A DNA stretch of 64,000 nucleotides from Cinclus cinclus (Eukaryota; Chordata; Aves; Passeriformes; Cinclidae): NCBI RefSeq assembly GCF_963662255.1, contig NC_085053.1:3887718-3951717 (forward strand), written 5' to 3'. Position 1 is the first letter of the stretch, and the number at the start of each line of letters is the position of its first letter. Below the pieces are notes generated by a model that saw nothing but the letters and a program-made list of their open reading frames with translations, was not told the DNA's origin and did no database searches. Positions 22,966-33,898 of the stretch are shown here, piece by piece. The position numbers and the translations under genes are program-made.

Positions 22966-23041
22966 ACAGAATCCTCAAATGGTTTGGGTTGGAAGGGAGC
23001 TTAAAGATCATCCAGTTCCAACCTCCCTGCCACAGGGCAGG
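22966..23041 (-). mobile_element. CR1 LINE 3' end, short fragment
   Basis: TCACAGAATCCTCAAATGG, then 'ttgggttggaagggagcttaaagatcatccagttccaacctccctgccac', closely matches the reverse complement of the CR1 3' terminus. It is fairly well preserved, followed on the right by a G-run and unique sequence. Confidence 0.9.
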
Positions 23042-25430
23042 GGGGGTGGGGGTGAAGGTGACGTAAAGTGACACATCTCAGATTGCTGGAGGGAGGGAGG
23101 CAGGGTGGCTGTGGGACCTCCTGGGCAATTATCTACATGGATGGTCAGTGACATGCCTGAATGCCCCAGCAGTAGTGCCAGTCTGTCCTGTTTCCTTTAA
23201 TCGGAATGAGGGTCGGACGAGGATAGGATTGTGTGCTAACAAATATTTGTTAGCAAGTGCCTTACCCTTCCCCCCTTCCCTCTAATATTGTTCATTTTCC
23301 TTGCAGTAACACATGCGTCGTTCAGCTTCTGTTGCTCCATGTGTCGTGCTCCATTACTCCATCTCAGCCATTACAGCCACAGAGCTGGAGGAACACTGCC
23401 AAGGCTTTTTCTGGGAATTCGCTCTGGTCCTGCTACTTCCCTGGTGGTGCTCAACTGATGTGTTTTGTTTGTAGGGGGAATAAAATGCTCAACTGTCAGC
23501 TCCTGAATGGCCTGTCAGAGACCAAGGCAAGGACCAGCCCTCCTTCAGCTCTGTGTGCAGGTGCCCACACAGCCATGCTAAGTTTTGAGCCATAACTTTT
23601 GGGAGAGAAAAGTTGCTAAGCAATAAATGTGACCTTCTCACCGTGTTTTAAAAGATGTGAAACTTCGCTTAAGGCATCCTTAGGATAAAGGTTCTTCCCT
23701 CCCAACCTTTCTCAGGTGCAAAACAGGGTCTGTGAGTGGCTGTGATAACCTGTGAAGAGGCAGCCCTGTCTGAGGTGTGATTATATTCTCCCGGGGTGTG
23801 AAACAGTGTTTAAAAGCTTTGATAATTGAAATGCACTGGAGAACATGTTTTTCAAACACTTGCTTTTTTTCGCTGGAAACAGCATTATCCTTACCCAGAC
23901 TAAGTGGCTGCAGGGAAGGTGGAGCTGCAGTGGTGCCTGGCCACGCCTTGGTCACCTTGAGGCTGAATTTCTGATGACTCAAAAGGGAGCCCGGCAGTCC
24001 CTCAGCTGTTTACAGGTCTGTGGATCAGTGGTACTGTGCTTATGAACCAGCAGTGCATTGAGCAGGGCTGGGACCAAAAGCCACCTCAGTCTCATACTGC
24101 CTGTAAAATGAAACAGCTGAGGGTTCCCAAGTATCAGGCTTGCACAGGGCACTCATAGACAAGTTCCAGAGAAATAATATGGTAGATGCTTATTATTTAA
24201 TAAGAAGGTTCTTGCTGCTTGCTTCAGTTTTTTTTTTCAGGTCATGAGAGGGAGCAGGGGAAATTTGAACCATCTGATGTACATTAGTAATGAAAGATTA
24301 ATGTTGTGCATGAACAGGGGCTTTATTACTGCAGGAGCTGGTGATACTGAGTATCTTATACTTTCTGATTTGTAATTCCTTCCTGATCTGCCTTTGGTCA
24401 AACACTGTTATATGCAAAGCATGAGGAATGTTTGATGGGAAAGCCCCTTTTGTTTTTTCATGGGACATGCCTGCAAACCTTTTCTGCCAAGTCACAGCAG
24501 CTTCAGAGCATTCGGCCACCAGAGCAGGCCAGAATGCCATGGGGCTGGTAAACAGTAGCTCCACCACCCACACCTGTGCCTGCAGCATCCTGGCCTGCAG
24601 AACCTCTGTGCTCACTCAAGAGGTGTTTCACCTCAGCTCTGGCTCTTCAGGTTGTTCTCTGGTCTGTGCTTAACCCTCTGTCCCACCTGGATTTCTTCTC
24701 TCTAAGAGCTAGACAGGGCAGCTGCCCACACTCAGTGGTAGCACCCTTCCTCCTTGGCTTTTTTTTCCCTGAGAAAAGAGGGTTAATGTGGTTTTGGCTC
24801 CTTTTTGCCCACCCCTAATAACTCCGCAGTGGTGGCTGATTGCAGCTCTGTATGCCAAAGACCTTAAAGATAACGAGTTCCTACCAGCTTGATATAAGTA
24901 GATGGCCAGGGAGAAGACTTTATCTTTGCCCCTTTCTGTCAAAGGAGTTCAATCCTTATCAGTGCAAGAGCATCTGTGTGTGAGAGAATGAGGAAGAGAG
25001 ATGTCATGAATGCCTCTGGGGAAAACTGTTCTTGGAGACAGTACCCTACTACATCCTGGAGAATCCCACTGGGATATGTAACTCCATGGGAAGTGGAAGT
25101 ATTGCTGGCCCTGCTAGGGGCTGAGCACTGTGTGATGCTTTCTGTTGTGTATTTTCCCTGCATCCTTTCATCAGAGGCTAGAAGAAGCAATGTGTGTGGT
25201 GTTGCCAGCCAACTTTGAGCAGGAAGCACAGCGACAGGAGCCTGGTACTGGAACACAGGGTTGCAGCCTGATTTGCAGGGGGATGCGGCTGTTTTAGCCT
25301 CTGGCTGGTTGATGGGGCATCTTTCTCCTCCAGCAGTTGTTTTTTTTCCCCTGGGGAATAGCCTCTGTTTTTAGGATGGTCCTCCAGCTCATCACCCAGC
25401 TCCCTTCCCGCCCTCTTTGCCTTTTGCAGA
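23042..25430. other. unique non-coding stretch
   Basis: No gene or family-level repeat recognised. A good acceptor-like TTTTCCTTGCAG ends at 23306 but no convincing matching donor follows. Frames of about 80-112 codons at 23257-25256 overlap on both strands. Confidence 0.5.
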
Positions 25431-25640
25431 AAGCTGTTTAATCAAGGATGTATCAAAATCCATCTGTCTACACTGGTGTCAACAACTTGGCTTCAGGGAC
25501 ATTTTAAATAATTTTTAAACTGCATTCTGTAATGGATTTTGTTGCTGAAAGAATGGAAAGCAGGGCAGCAAAGGTGTTTTAATTACATCTGATTGTGGCA
25601 TATTGCAGACTTGCCCTGTCAGTTGTTCTGGCACAGCACC
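25431..25640. promoter_or_regulatory. putative regulatory island
   Basis: AT-balanced, repeat-free DNA with TTTAATCAAGG, 'attttaaataatttttaaactgc' and 'gtgttttaattacatctgattgtgg'. The pattern resembles the other islands but has fewer recognisable sites. Confidence 0.3.
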
Positions 25641-26744
25641 ATTTAGAGGCTGCTTTTGCCAGCACAAGCATGTTAGCTGGCGGGGGGGTTACTGATCACA
25701 GAGGAAATCATTGATATTTTACTACTGACATTATCTTGGAGCTGTGTCTTTTTTTTTCTACCTTGCTTTTGTGGCATCAACTTCTTCCACTTTAGAGGAT
25801 TCCAGCCCTATATCGTGTCATTTGGGAGTAGTGAAAACCAGTCACTTGCCCTATTACTGTATGGACACCATTTGGGGTGGAGCAGAAGTGCTTTGCTTGC
25901 TCTGAGGAGAAGTTGTGTTGCTGCAAGGAAAATGTCCCTCTGAACCCTTTCCCCAGCTCACATCTTGGTTTCACAGCCTGTTAACCTACAAACAGCTTCC
26001 CTTTTTCTGGGTCAAGCAGGGGAAGACTGAAATACTGTCTCCAGCAAGACTGGGGGAAGGAGAGAACGTGCCAGGGAAAGGCTGATGGTCTCACTAGGCT
26101 GAAACATCCTTGTCAGACTCATGGGGCTTGATCAGCAGTCCTGGACAGGCAGGGGTGTAGTAGATGCAATAAAACACGTTTTTTGGAAGTGCCTGCTCAC
26201 CACACAACAGGAACTCCAGCTGGGTACATGTGGGAATGCCAAGAACTATTGTATCTGTACTCATTTAAGGTGTATTTCCACTGACATTCAGGGCTCACAG
26301 TCTCTGCAATGATGCCTGTGTGTTTTCTGGAGCATTCAGCAGGTGGCAGCTCCCAGTGCCCATACTTTGACTTGCCATTTTGAGCTGCTTAACAGGCAGG
26401 AACTGTTTCAATTCTAACCTGAGGTTTGGAGGAATGAGAATCCAAGGAGGAGGAGGGCAGAGCTGATGTAATTTTTTCTACATTACTGTTAATATTGCTT
26501 CCATTCTTTCCAAAGCTTTGGGTTCTGATTTAATAGGTAGCTCAAACCTCAACATCCACAATTTTTCAATGCTGGAATGTGTTTGTGATCCTGACAACAC
26601 TCATCTGTGTCATTTCCTCCTCTTAATAGTTATAACCTCAGCTGCAGATTAGAAGTACTTTGTTTGTGATTCCTGGGTGCTCTGCACTTGGTGCATCGTC
26701 TCCCGACAGATGCAGGGCAAACTCCACTCCTCCCGTCTGGCCTG
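25641..26744. other. unique non-coding stretch
   Basis: No gene or repeat recognised. Contains a G-run near 25681-25688 and an AT-rich segment near 26465-26650. Confidence 0.5.
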
Positions 26745-26910
26745 GGTTGCAATGATGGATTAAGCAGGCAAGTAAAAGAGTGGTAATGAGATAACCACTG
26801 ACATCGAGCATTAACGTGGGAATAAATGAAGTTACCAGCCAGAACTAATAGCGTGAACTATCACTGGGTTGTAATTAATGAGTGTGGTGGCTGAGATTTA
26901 CAAGGATATT
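26745..26910. promoter_or_regulatory. putative conserved regulatory island
   Basis: Contains GGATTAAGCAGG, GGTAATGAGATAACC, 'gagcattaacgtggg' and TAATTAA at 26872-26878, within non-repetitive DNA that has no open frame of interest. GGATTA is an OTX/PITX-type site and TAATTA a general homeodomain site. Inferred from motif clustering. Confidence 0.4.
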
Positions 26911-28400
26911 TTAGGATGCTCCCTGCATGGAGCTTTGGGTTTTATGGCTTGGCTGGAGAGAAATCAGTTAATACCAAGAACTTAATGAATGGGCAGAAGC
27001 TGTTCTTTGTCAGTTTGAAGTGCCCTTTTTGTGGAAGAGGCCAGAATAGCACATGTGGAATATCTGCCTTTTCATTATATCAGGGACTGGAGGAGAGTAG
27101 GTTGCTGTGGCCTCTTGATCTCTCAACCTTTCAGTGCGAGGTATCTTGCAGCTCTTGTTTCTCCTGTTTTATTAGAGCAGAGTAGTAGGAGTGCTGGTGG
27201 AAGTAGTGCATCTGAAGTGAACCTATGGACAAGTTCACTTGTATGTAGAAGAGATTGCCATTGACGTGGATTCTCCACTCAGGACCTCTGAACGGAGCAA
27301 TGACAAGCTTTTCTGTTCTGCACCATTAAGGTGGGACTTCTGGTTTCTTCTTCAAGTCTTCTTGCTGCTCTGGCTCTGTCAGCTGCATGTCACCCCCTCC
27401 CTCATCCTGTTCTGATGTCCAAGGGATCCCACTGTCTGTATGTCACGCGGGAGTTTCCTGTTGCAGGAAATGAGGTGTCCATGCCCAGAGGGCTTTGTCT
27501 GGAGACCTAGCCCTCCCTGCTCGCAGCAGCTTTCTGGGTGTGTGTGACCCTGCTTAATGCTTCTCAGACATGTAAGAAACATTTCAGAGGTGGTTTCTAG
27601 GCTGTTGCAGGAAACACAGCAGAGCACTCAAAATTATTCATTGTAATTGGTGGAATACTCCAGCCACCTCACTGCTGCCTTCCTCATCTTTCCATGGCAA
27701 CCCTCCCTCTATAGCAGCCCAGGTGCTTGTGGTTGGATAGAGTAGGAATTTTTGAGTCCTTTGTCTTCCAAATCACCCCTTGGAGCATGGGGGGAACATC
27801 TGTACTTTTAAATTATGGGCATCACGTGATACAACAAATAACTTCACTTGCTCTAACTATACTCCATTTTTTATGCTGGCAGAGACAGAAAACTTTGGAA
27901 ACATGCCTGAATCCGACCCTTGCATTTCTTTGGTGGAAAGAGCTGTTACCTTGGTTTTTAATGGGGAGAGAAAGGTGCAGAAAGACCTGAGTGTTTCTTT
28001 TACTTTCCATGGTCTGAGCCACCACACCTCTCTGTGCTGGATAAAGGAGTGGGACCACACTCAGCATCTGGTGAGTAAAGGGAAAGACAATCTTTTTCTT
28101 TCTGGCAGAGACAGCCTGGATGGAGCTGTGATGTCTCCTGCAGGAAGCCAGAATGATAGCTGGAAGGTGCAGAGATGAGAGAGAGCAGGAAAGGGGGGGG
28201 GTAAGGCATTGCCTCATCCTCATTTCTGTTCCCTGATGTAGACAGGAGTGTGTGGGACACAAGGCAAACAGGGAAACTGCCTGCTGGATAATGCCTAGCT
28301 CTGCCAGCGTGGGCAGAGTTGGGCATTGCAGAGCAGAGGCATCTTCCTGCTCCAAACATCTCTGAAACATTCTCCATGCATGTTCTAGTACCATCATCTT
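26911..28400. other. unique non-coding stretch
   Basis: Includes a minus-strand frame of 191 codons (27822-28397). It has no recognisable domain and is overlapped by 125-132 codon frames on both strands. A G-run lies at 28192-28201. Treated as non-coding. Confidence 0.5.
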
Positions 28401-28442
28401 TTTTCCAGACCTGTTTTCCAGACCTGTTTTACCTGTTTTCCT
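28401..28442. repeat. 13-bp tandem repeat
   Basis: TTTTCCAGACCTG occurs twice in tandem (28401-28413 and 28414-28426), followed by a shortened third copy TTTTACCTG and a TTTTCC start. A small local slippage duplication. Confidence 0.85.
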
Positions 28443-28569
28443 TTAAGGATTCCAGGGGAAAATGAGACTCAACTGGCCCCTGTCAAACCCAGCCCAAAGC
28501 TGCCCAGACTTGGGGAGGTTGCCACTTTGTCTGGAAGTATTACTTGTCCTTGGTACAGGCTCTGTAGTT

Positions 28570-28660
28570 CCCTTCCATGTTGAAAAGGAGGAGGAATAAA
28601 TTTCCACCAGGCTCAGAAAACTCCTTTCCATGCTGAACAGGAGGAAGAAATTTCCACTTG
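28570..28660. repeat. imperfect direct repeat, about 53-bp period
   Basis: CCCTTCCATGTTGAAAAGGA at 28570-28589 recurs as CCTTTCCATGCTGAACAGGA at 28623-28642. Both are followed by GGA(GG)AA and AAATTTCCAC. The two copies differ by several substitutions and a small deletion, so the duplication is not recent. Confidence 0.75.
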
Positions 28661-31400
28661 CTGGGCCAGCACAAGCCAAGACCCAAACTGAACAAAGAAT
28701 GGTCAGTGCATCCAGGGATATGTAAATTCTCTTCCCTCAGCCTTGGGGAGTTTATTGCCCTCCACGAGGTACACAGTGTGGCTGTCATTCCTGAGCAGCC
28801 CAGGCAGGCTGTTAAATGACAAGGGAAAATTACCCAGTCTGTTCTCCAGAAGGCAAGTGAGTAGGAATTTTCCTCCAACTGGTTCAGGACAAAGTTAATG
28901 TAGGGAAAGCCATTAAAATTAATGCTGGTAAACAAGGATAAAAAACCAGCAGGGTTTTAACAAAATTTGGATCAGATTGGGTTTCCCAGCTGTCGTGCTG
29001 CACACTGTCTTAAAGGCAGGGGGCAGAGGGAGGAGGTAAGCTGAGCTCAGAGAAGTCTTGCTGGAGGGGGCTGTAGGATTGGGGTTGGGGCATCTGGCTC
29101 ATTTGGCACCAACTTTAGGGCCCACCCCTCTAATCCCCTCAGGCTGGCTGTCTTTTTCTGGGAAGCAACGATGCTGTTTTTTAATGATGGTTACTACATG
29201 TTTCATATATTCTTGTTATTTATCTGCTGTTTTCCAGAGGCTGCCCTCCCCATTCCAGCCCTGCTTTAGGGCTCTGTCTGTGTGTCCACGTGGTTGCTGG
29301 CTGCAGGTGTTTTGTGTGAGCTGGTTTGGGAGCAGATCTTGGGCTGTTGGGGCAGTGCCTTGCTGCAAGAAACTTATCCCAAGTTCAGATGGGAAAGGTG
29401 TAAAGAGGCACAGCTGTGTGTTACTACTCTCTTCTAGGTAAACAGCTTTTTCCAACCCCACAGCATGCTAACATGAGCCAGGCAACTTCTCCACAATGCC
29501 TGGCACTGGATGTTCAGCTGACCTGACACACTTTGGAGTAAGTCAAATCTGGTATAACCAATCCCAAAATTTCTAGCCCCAGAACAGAAGTAATGCCCCA
29601 TATTTTCAGGTGACCACTGACGGTGAGAAGGGAGAGGTACAAAAGCCCCTTTCTTGCAGTGTCTGAGGGAGCTGGATTGTATATTTGGAAAAAAAAAAAG
29701 AAGGCAAGAGTCTGAGCACTGCCACTTTCAGCACAGGTGCCGACATCCATAGAAAACTTTCCGCTCCACAAGTCAATGAAAACAACAGCAGAGATATCCT
29801 ATTCCTCAAAAAGTATCATATCCCTTGTATATCTTCCTGATGAGGCTGTGTTTGCTCAGAGTTCAATGGTTTTCATAGTACTGTCCTTTATGGTCAGGTT
29901 TTGCAGGTTGGATGGGTTCTGGAATCTCCATGCAGCAACTCACAGAGCCAAGTGAAGCTGCTGAGATAAGGAGCTGTGATATCTCCAGCTCAGTGCAGGG
30001 AGATAGAGCTGGATGTCTGAAACTATCTTCTGTGAAGAGAAGGAGGAGAGTCTGGACAGGTCACGCCTCTTGCTGGAATGGAAACCAGTGTGGAGAGAGG
30101 CCCAACGTACAAGTCTTCTTTTGGAGCTCTCATCTCTGTGGGAATCCACAGGCTGCCTCTGTGGGGAGGCATCAGCCCCTTATCACCAATCAAGCTGCTG
30201 TCAGGTTAGTATCTCAGAAGTGGAGAACTTTTGGTTTTCATGAGACATCACGAAAGAATCAGGGTGACAGAATTCTTTTAGTGGAAGTAACTGTGTGAAG
30301 CATTTTTTAATTTGAATTATTTGAAAACTAAAACTGTTCATGTGTTTTAAAATTCATGTCCCCTCCAGGTTGCTTTACTTTGTTTTGTTTCTTACTCCCT
30401 CTCCCTTATTCCTCAGAGGAAACCATCCAAACCTACACAGTGTGTTATTTCTTCGAGAAATGCAATAGTTCTACAGTCGAACCTAGGCTGGAAATGCTTC
30501 TGGTGATTCATTTGTCTGAGAAATTTAAAAAGGCTTGGATGGAACAGAAACCAGGCTGGTTCAGAGAGAGTTTTCTTTTGTATGAAGACTCACTTGGGCG
30601 GGGGAGTTCTTTTTTATTGGAAAAAGAAATTTTTATAGGCTTTGTTTGGGAGATTTGGGCTCCAGCCATTCTTCTGTTGCAGCTTTTTGTATGGTACCAA
30701 GATCTGGAGCCTGGCTATCCCAGTTCCTGCTTCCCATGTCTGCTGCATTGCAGAGTTCCATTATTCCAGAGCTAGTTCCACAATTCTTTTCTTCTTTAGG
30801 GGCATTGCTTCTGCAGGGTGGGATGGATGTGACGACATTTTTGCCTTGACTATACTTTGTCTCACAAGTCTTTCCCAAACACCAGTACCATATGGGTGCA
30901 TAGCTGTGTCTTGAGGGCAGCAGGGACCTCCTGCTACCACATGGTGAGGGGTCCAGGCTGTCCACTCATCTTTAGGGTCTGCTCAAGCTCCTCCTCACCA
31001 AGAACCTCTTTCCGAAGATTCCCAGCAGCCAGTGAAGTTCAGAGCCAGGCACCAGGAAGGTTACCATGGCTGGTAACAACCACACGTCCCCTGCAGAATA
31101 CCTTTTAGGCCTTCAGTTTCCTCATCTCTAAGCCAAGCATTTTCAAATGGTATGCTCATTGAGATATGGTTTTCTTTTCCCTCAGACAGCAGGGACTTGT
31201 GGAAAACCTCCAGGCAGTCACTGAAATCAGATGAGCTGGTATGTCACATCCCAAGAGTAATCCTGTTTTTATGGGCTGTTCTTATCATCTCCATGGATTT
31301 CCCAGAGTTAGCTTGATTGGAGGCAAGGAGTACCATGAAAACAGGACTAGGTGGAGAGGCTTGGGCAGTGGGGAGGTTTTCAGGGGTCAGGAGTGGTGAC
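28661..31400. other. unique non-coding stretch
   Basis: No gene or repeat family recognised. An A-run lies near 29689-29699. CTTCAGTTTCCTCATCTCTA at 31110-31129 resembles a MIR core but has no supporting flank. Frames of 110-139 codons at 29912-30965 overlap on both strands. Confidence 0.5.
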
Positions 31401-31492
31401 AAGTACCAATCCGTCTGGAAATAGAGCAAGAAGTGGTCTGCATAGAGGAGACCACCACTCCTTTAATGAGTGCTGTGAGAGCTGCCACCTCT
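31401..31492 (+). repeat. duplicated hairpin unit, copy 1
   Basis: TCTGGAAATAGAGCAAGAAG continuing into GTGGTCTG at about 31414-31440 is closely matched 580 bp downstream. Here the unit forms a 7-bp hairpin, GTGGTCT paired with AGACCAC, around a 9-nt loop. A diverged tail with 'gtgagagctgcc' follows, comparable with 'gtgagctgctgc' in copy 2. No known family is recognised. Confidence 0.6.
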
Positions 31493-31795
31493 GCTGCCTA
31501 GTGCTGGCCAGATCCATAGTGTGACTGCTCATCTCCAGTCCCTGCCTTCTCTGTGCCCCACATGCTGCTTTTCCTATAAATAGTCTGTTGGGAAGCAGAG
31601 CATGGAGCCACCACAGATGGCCCCCAGTTACATGTGCAGTGGTGCATGAGATCCCAGAGAGGAGCTGTCAATACTTTGCCTCGAGCTACCCATGAAACCT
31701 CATTAAAAATGGTGTCCTCTTCCTTAACCCCCATCACCCCCTCACTTCCCACTCCAGCTCGCCTGCATTCAGGCACCCTTATTAAAACATGCACT
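31493..31795. other. unique non-coding stretch
   Basis: Ordinary unique sequence between the first hairpin unit and the AT-rich island. No gene recognised. Confidence 0.5.
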
Positions 31796-31975
31796 TCTAA
31801 GCAAGGAGCGCTGACTTTCCCCTAATTGAGGCATAATAATTAGAGCATTAACACATTAGAAGGGTGAGACAGCGTGTTTAGCTTTTGTGATTAATTATCT
31901 GAGGATTGTAATAAGTTGTTAAGACATTAATTACTCTGGCATGTTTATTGCTCTTTATTGCAGAACAGACACTTG
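31796..31975. promoter_or_regulatory. putative conserved regulatory island
   Basis: AT-rich, repeat-free block with 'cctaattgaggcataataattagagc', TAATTA at 31892-31897 and 31928-31933, and 'gcatgtttattgctctttattgc' (forkhead-like TGTTTATTG). Two full TAATTA sites plus a forkhead-type site within 180 bp is enhancer-like. It lies between the two copies of the duplicated hairpin unit. Confidence 0.4.
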
Positions 31976-31982
31976 GTAGCAG

Positions 31983-32078
31983 CAAGTGCTGGTTGGTCTG
32001 GGGATAGAGTAAGAAGTGGTCTGACAGGAGCAGACCACCTACTCACCCACAAAACAGTGAGCTGCTGCTGGTGGCAGA
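31983..32078 (+). repeat. duplicated hairpin unit, copy 2
   Basis: TCTGGGGATAGAGTAAGAAG then GTGGTCTG at about 31997-32023 matches copy 1 at about 23-24 of 27 positions. Here the stem is a perfect 8 bp, GTGGTCTG (32016-32023) with CAGACCAC, around the 7-nt loop ACAGGAG. The arrangement is the same as copy 1 with a slightly stronger stem. Confidence 0.6.
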
Positions 32079-33470
32079 AAGGTGGGGAAATCCCCCTGGG
32101 TGTGCCTTGGTGACCAAATAAGTTTATTTCTCACAGAAGGATATCAAAATGGTACCTGAGTCCCTTAGGACTGTCCAGGACCTGGAAAATCCCTTCATGT
32201 GGATTTTTCTCCTCTTTCAAATGAAGTGTTGCCTTCCTGATGCTTTGAGCTCCCCCTGATTTGGGTCATTGTGTTGCCAAGTTTGATTAGCATGGCTCAG
32301 TCTTTGTCTGGACCTTACCAGGCAGGTTGTCTGTATTAAAGAAAGGCTGAGGTTTGGAGGGTCAGCAGAGGCCAAGGAATGAACCAGGACTCCACTGGCC
32401 TCCCTCACCCTGCCATTGCATGACTTTTCCTTTGGAGTTTGGGGAAGTAGGTTAGGGGAGGGGTTGCAAAGGTTTGGACTGCTGTAGCCTCCTCTTTGCA
32501 CAGCAAGCTCCTCTGTGTCCCCTAGACAGCTCCATGTGGGTCAGTCAGGTTGTGACTGATGGCAGAGTTCAGGCCTGCAGGATGAGTGGTTCTTGTGTGT
32601 TCCTGAAACTATGAGAAAGAGAAAATGCAAAGTCATAAAAACGTCACGTCATCGAATCAGCAGGATGACGTGGTGGACCTGTTCCCAGTCTTCTGCTCTT
32701 CCCATTAAATACTTATGCTGATGGACCCTCTCTGCCCAACCTCTCCTTGCAGTTATCTGGCTGGGTGGAGCAGGACAAACATGATGGCAGCCCCAACAAC
32801 TGTCGCAGATAAAGAAATTTGGGAATATTATGCAAAACAAGAGGATGGGGAAGCCATAGGAGCAGTGTGTTGATATCAATTTCCTTTGGGACCCCTTGAA
32901 CCCATTGTTTCCTGTCTCTAGGCTGTTCTGTGTCCTCATGTTATTGCAACATGTGCCTGTGTCTGATGGATGCAGGGAGCAGGAAGGGGGGGATCATCTG
33001 TTGCCTCTTTTTAGAGTTAAAACACAAGATGATCCTGACAAGTCTTTATCCTCCCAGGAGTGACCCAGTGGTCACTTTCCCTGGGGCTTCCACCAGCTCA
33101 AGCCAGTGTCACTGTCACTCAGTTGTGTGAGCGGCTGGGGAGGGAAATTCCCTTCCCTGTGTATAATCTGGGATTTGTCCTGTGTCAGCTGAATGTGATT
33201 TGCTGCCTTCAGTCCCTCGGAGCCGGGTCTGCCTCTCTCTAGCTCAGCCTGGGATTGGAATTCACTCTCAGGGACCTGCTCTCTGCATTCAGAGTGTGGG
33301 ACATGTCAGCCTGGCATTCCTAGCTCCATGCCTGGGGACAAGGCAAGTCATGACTTATGCATTTTATCATTACAAAGAGAATTTCCTCTAGATGTGTGCA
33401 GTAAGACAGTGGTGCTGACCTGTGATCCTGGCATTGACCAGCATTAATGACTCCCCTTTGCAGGTAATAA
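32079..33470. other. unique non-coding stretch
   Basis: No gene or repeat family recognised. A GTCACGTCATCGAATCAGC block near 32642-32660 is the only CpG-bearing spot noticed. Frames are short. Confidence 0.5.
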
Positions 33471-33740
33471 GCAGCAAATGTACACATTTTGGGGAGGTCT
33501 GAATATTTTTTTCTCTTTTTAAGACTGCTGTCTTCCTAGGCCAGACTTAATTAGCAGACCTCATTATTTCCTGAAATGTAACTTGACTTCTATTGAATGA
33601 GAATTGTTCAGTGGATGGGGAGCAGCAGAGCAGTGCTGCAATATTCATATTGTTTTAATTGCAACATTAACATTTCATGCCGCTCTTGGCACACTATCAG
33701 GTGCAGCCCTTCAGCTCAATGCAACACTGTGAAAGGTTGG
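33471..33740. promoter_or_regulatory. putative conserved regulatory island
   Basis: Repeat-free AT-balanced DNA with TAATTA at 33548-33553, 'gcaatattcatattgttttaattgc' near 33639 and 'acattaacatttcatgccgctc' near 33664. No coding signal. The ATTGTT and AATATTCATATTG blocks are SOX/POU-like. Inferred from texture. Confidence 0.4.
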
Positions 33741-33876
33741 ATCAGAACAATTAGGATAGAGTGACTGGATTTCTGGATTTTCTTTTTTTTCTTCTATTTT
33801 AATGAACAAGCTTGAATTCAGTCCCCATCCCCCCTTTTGTTGGGCAGAACAGGGAGTCACCACCCCTGGAGTATAA
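33741..33876. other. unique sequence left of a T-tract
   Basis: Short unique stretch with T-runs at 33781-33790. Nothing recognised. Confidence 0.5.
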
Positions 33877-33898
33877 TTTTTTTTTTTTTTTTTTTTTT
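33877..33898. repeat. T22 homopolymer
   Basis: Twenty-two consecutive T. It could be the poly-A tail of a minus-strand retrocopy, but no recognisable retrocopy body or target-site duplication was noticed next to it. Confidence 0.9.

Noticed and set aside
27822..28397. 191-codon minus-strand frame
   Set aside because: No domain or splice framing; 125-132 codon frames overlap it on both strands, as expected from locally low stop density.
31109..31135. CTTCAGTTTCCTCATCTCTA resembling a MIR core
   Set aside because: Flanks do not continue the MIR consensus on either side.
33877..33898. T22 as the poly-A tail of a minus-strand processed pseudogene
   Set aside because: No recognisable gene body or target-site duplication nearby; plain homopolymer is simpler. 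The same applies to T24 at 57148-57171.
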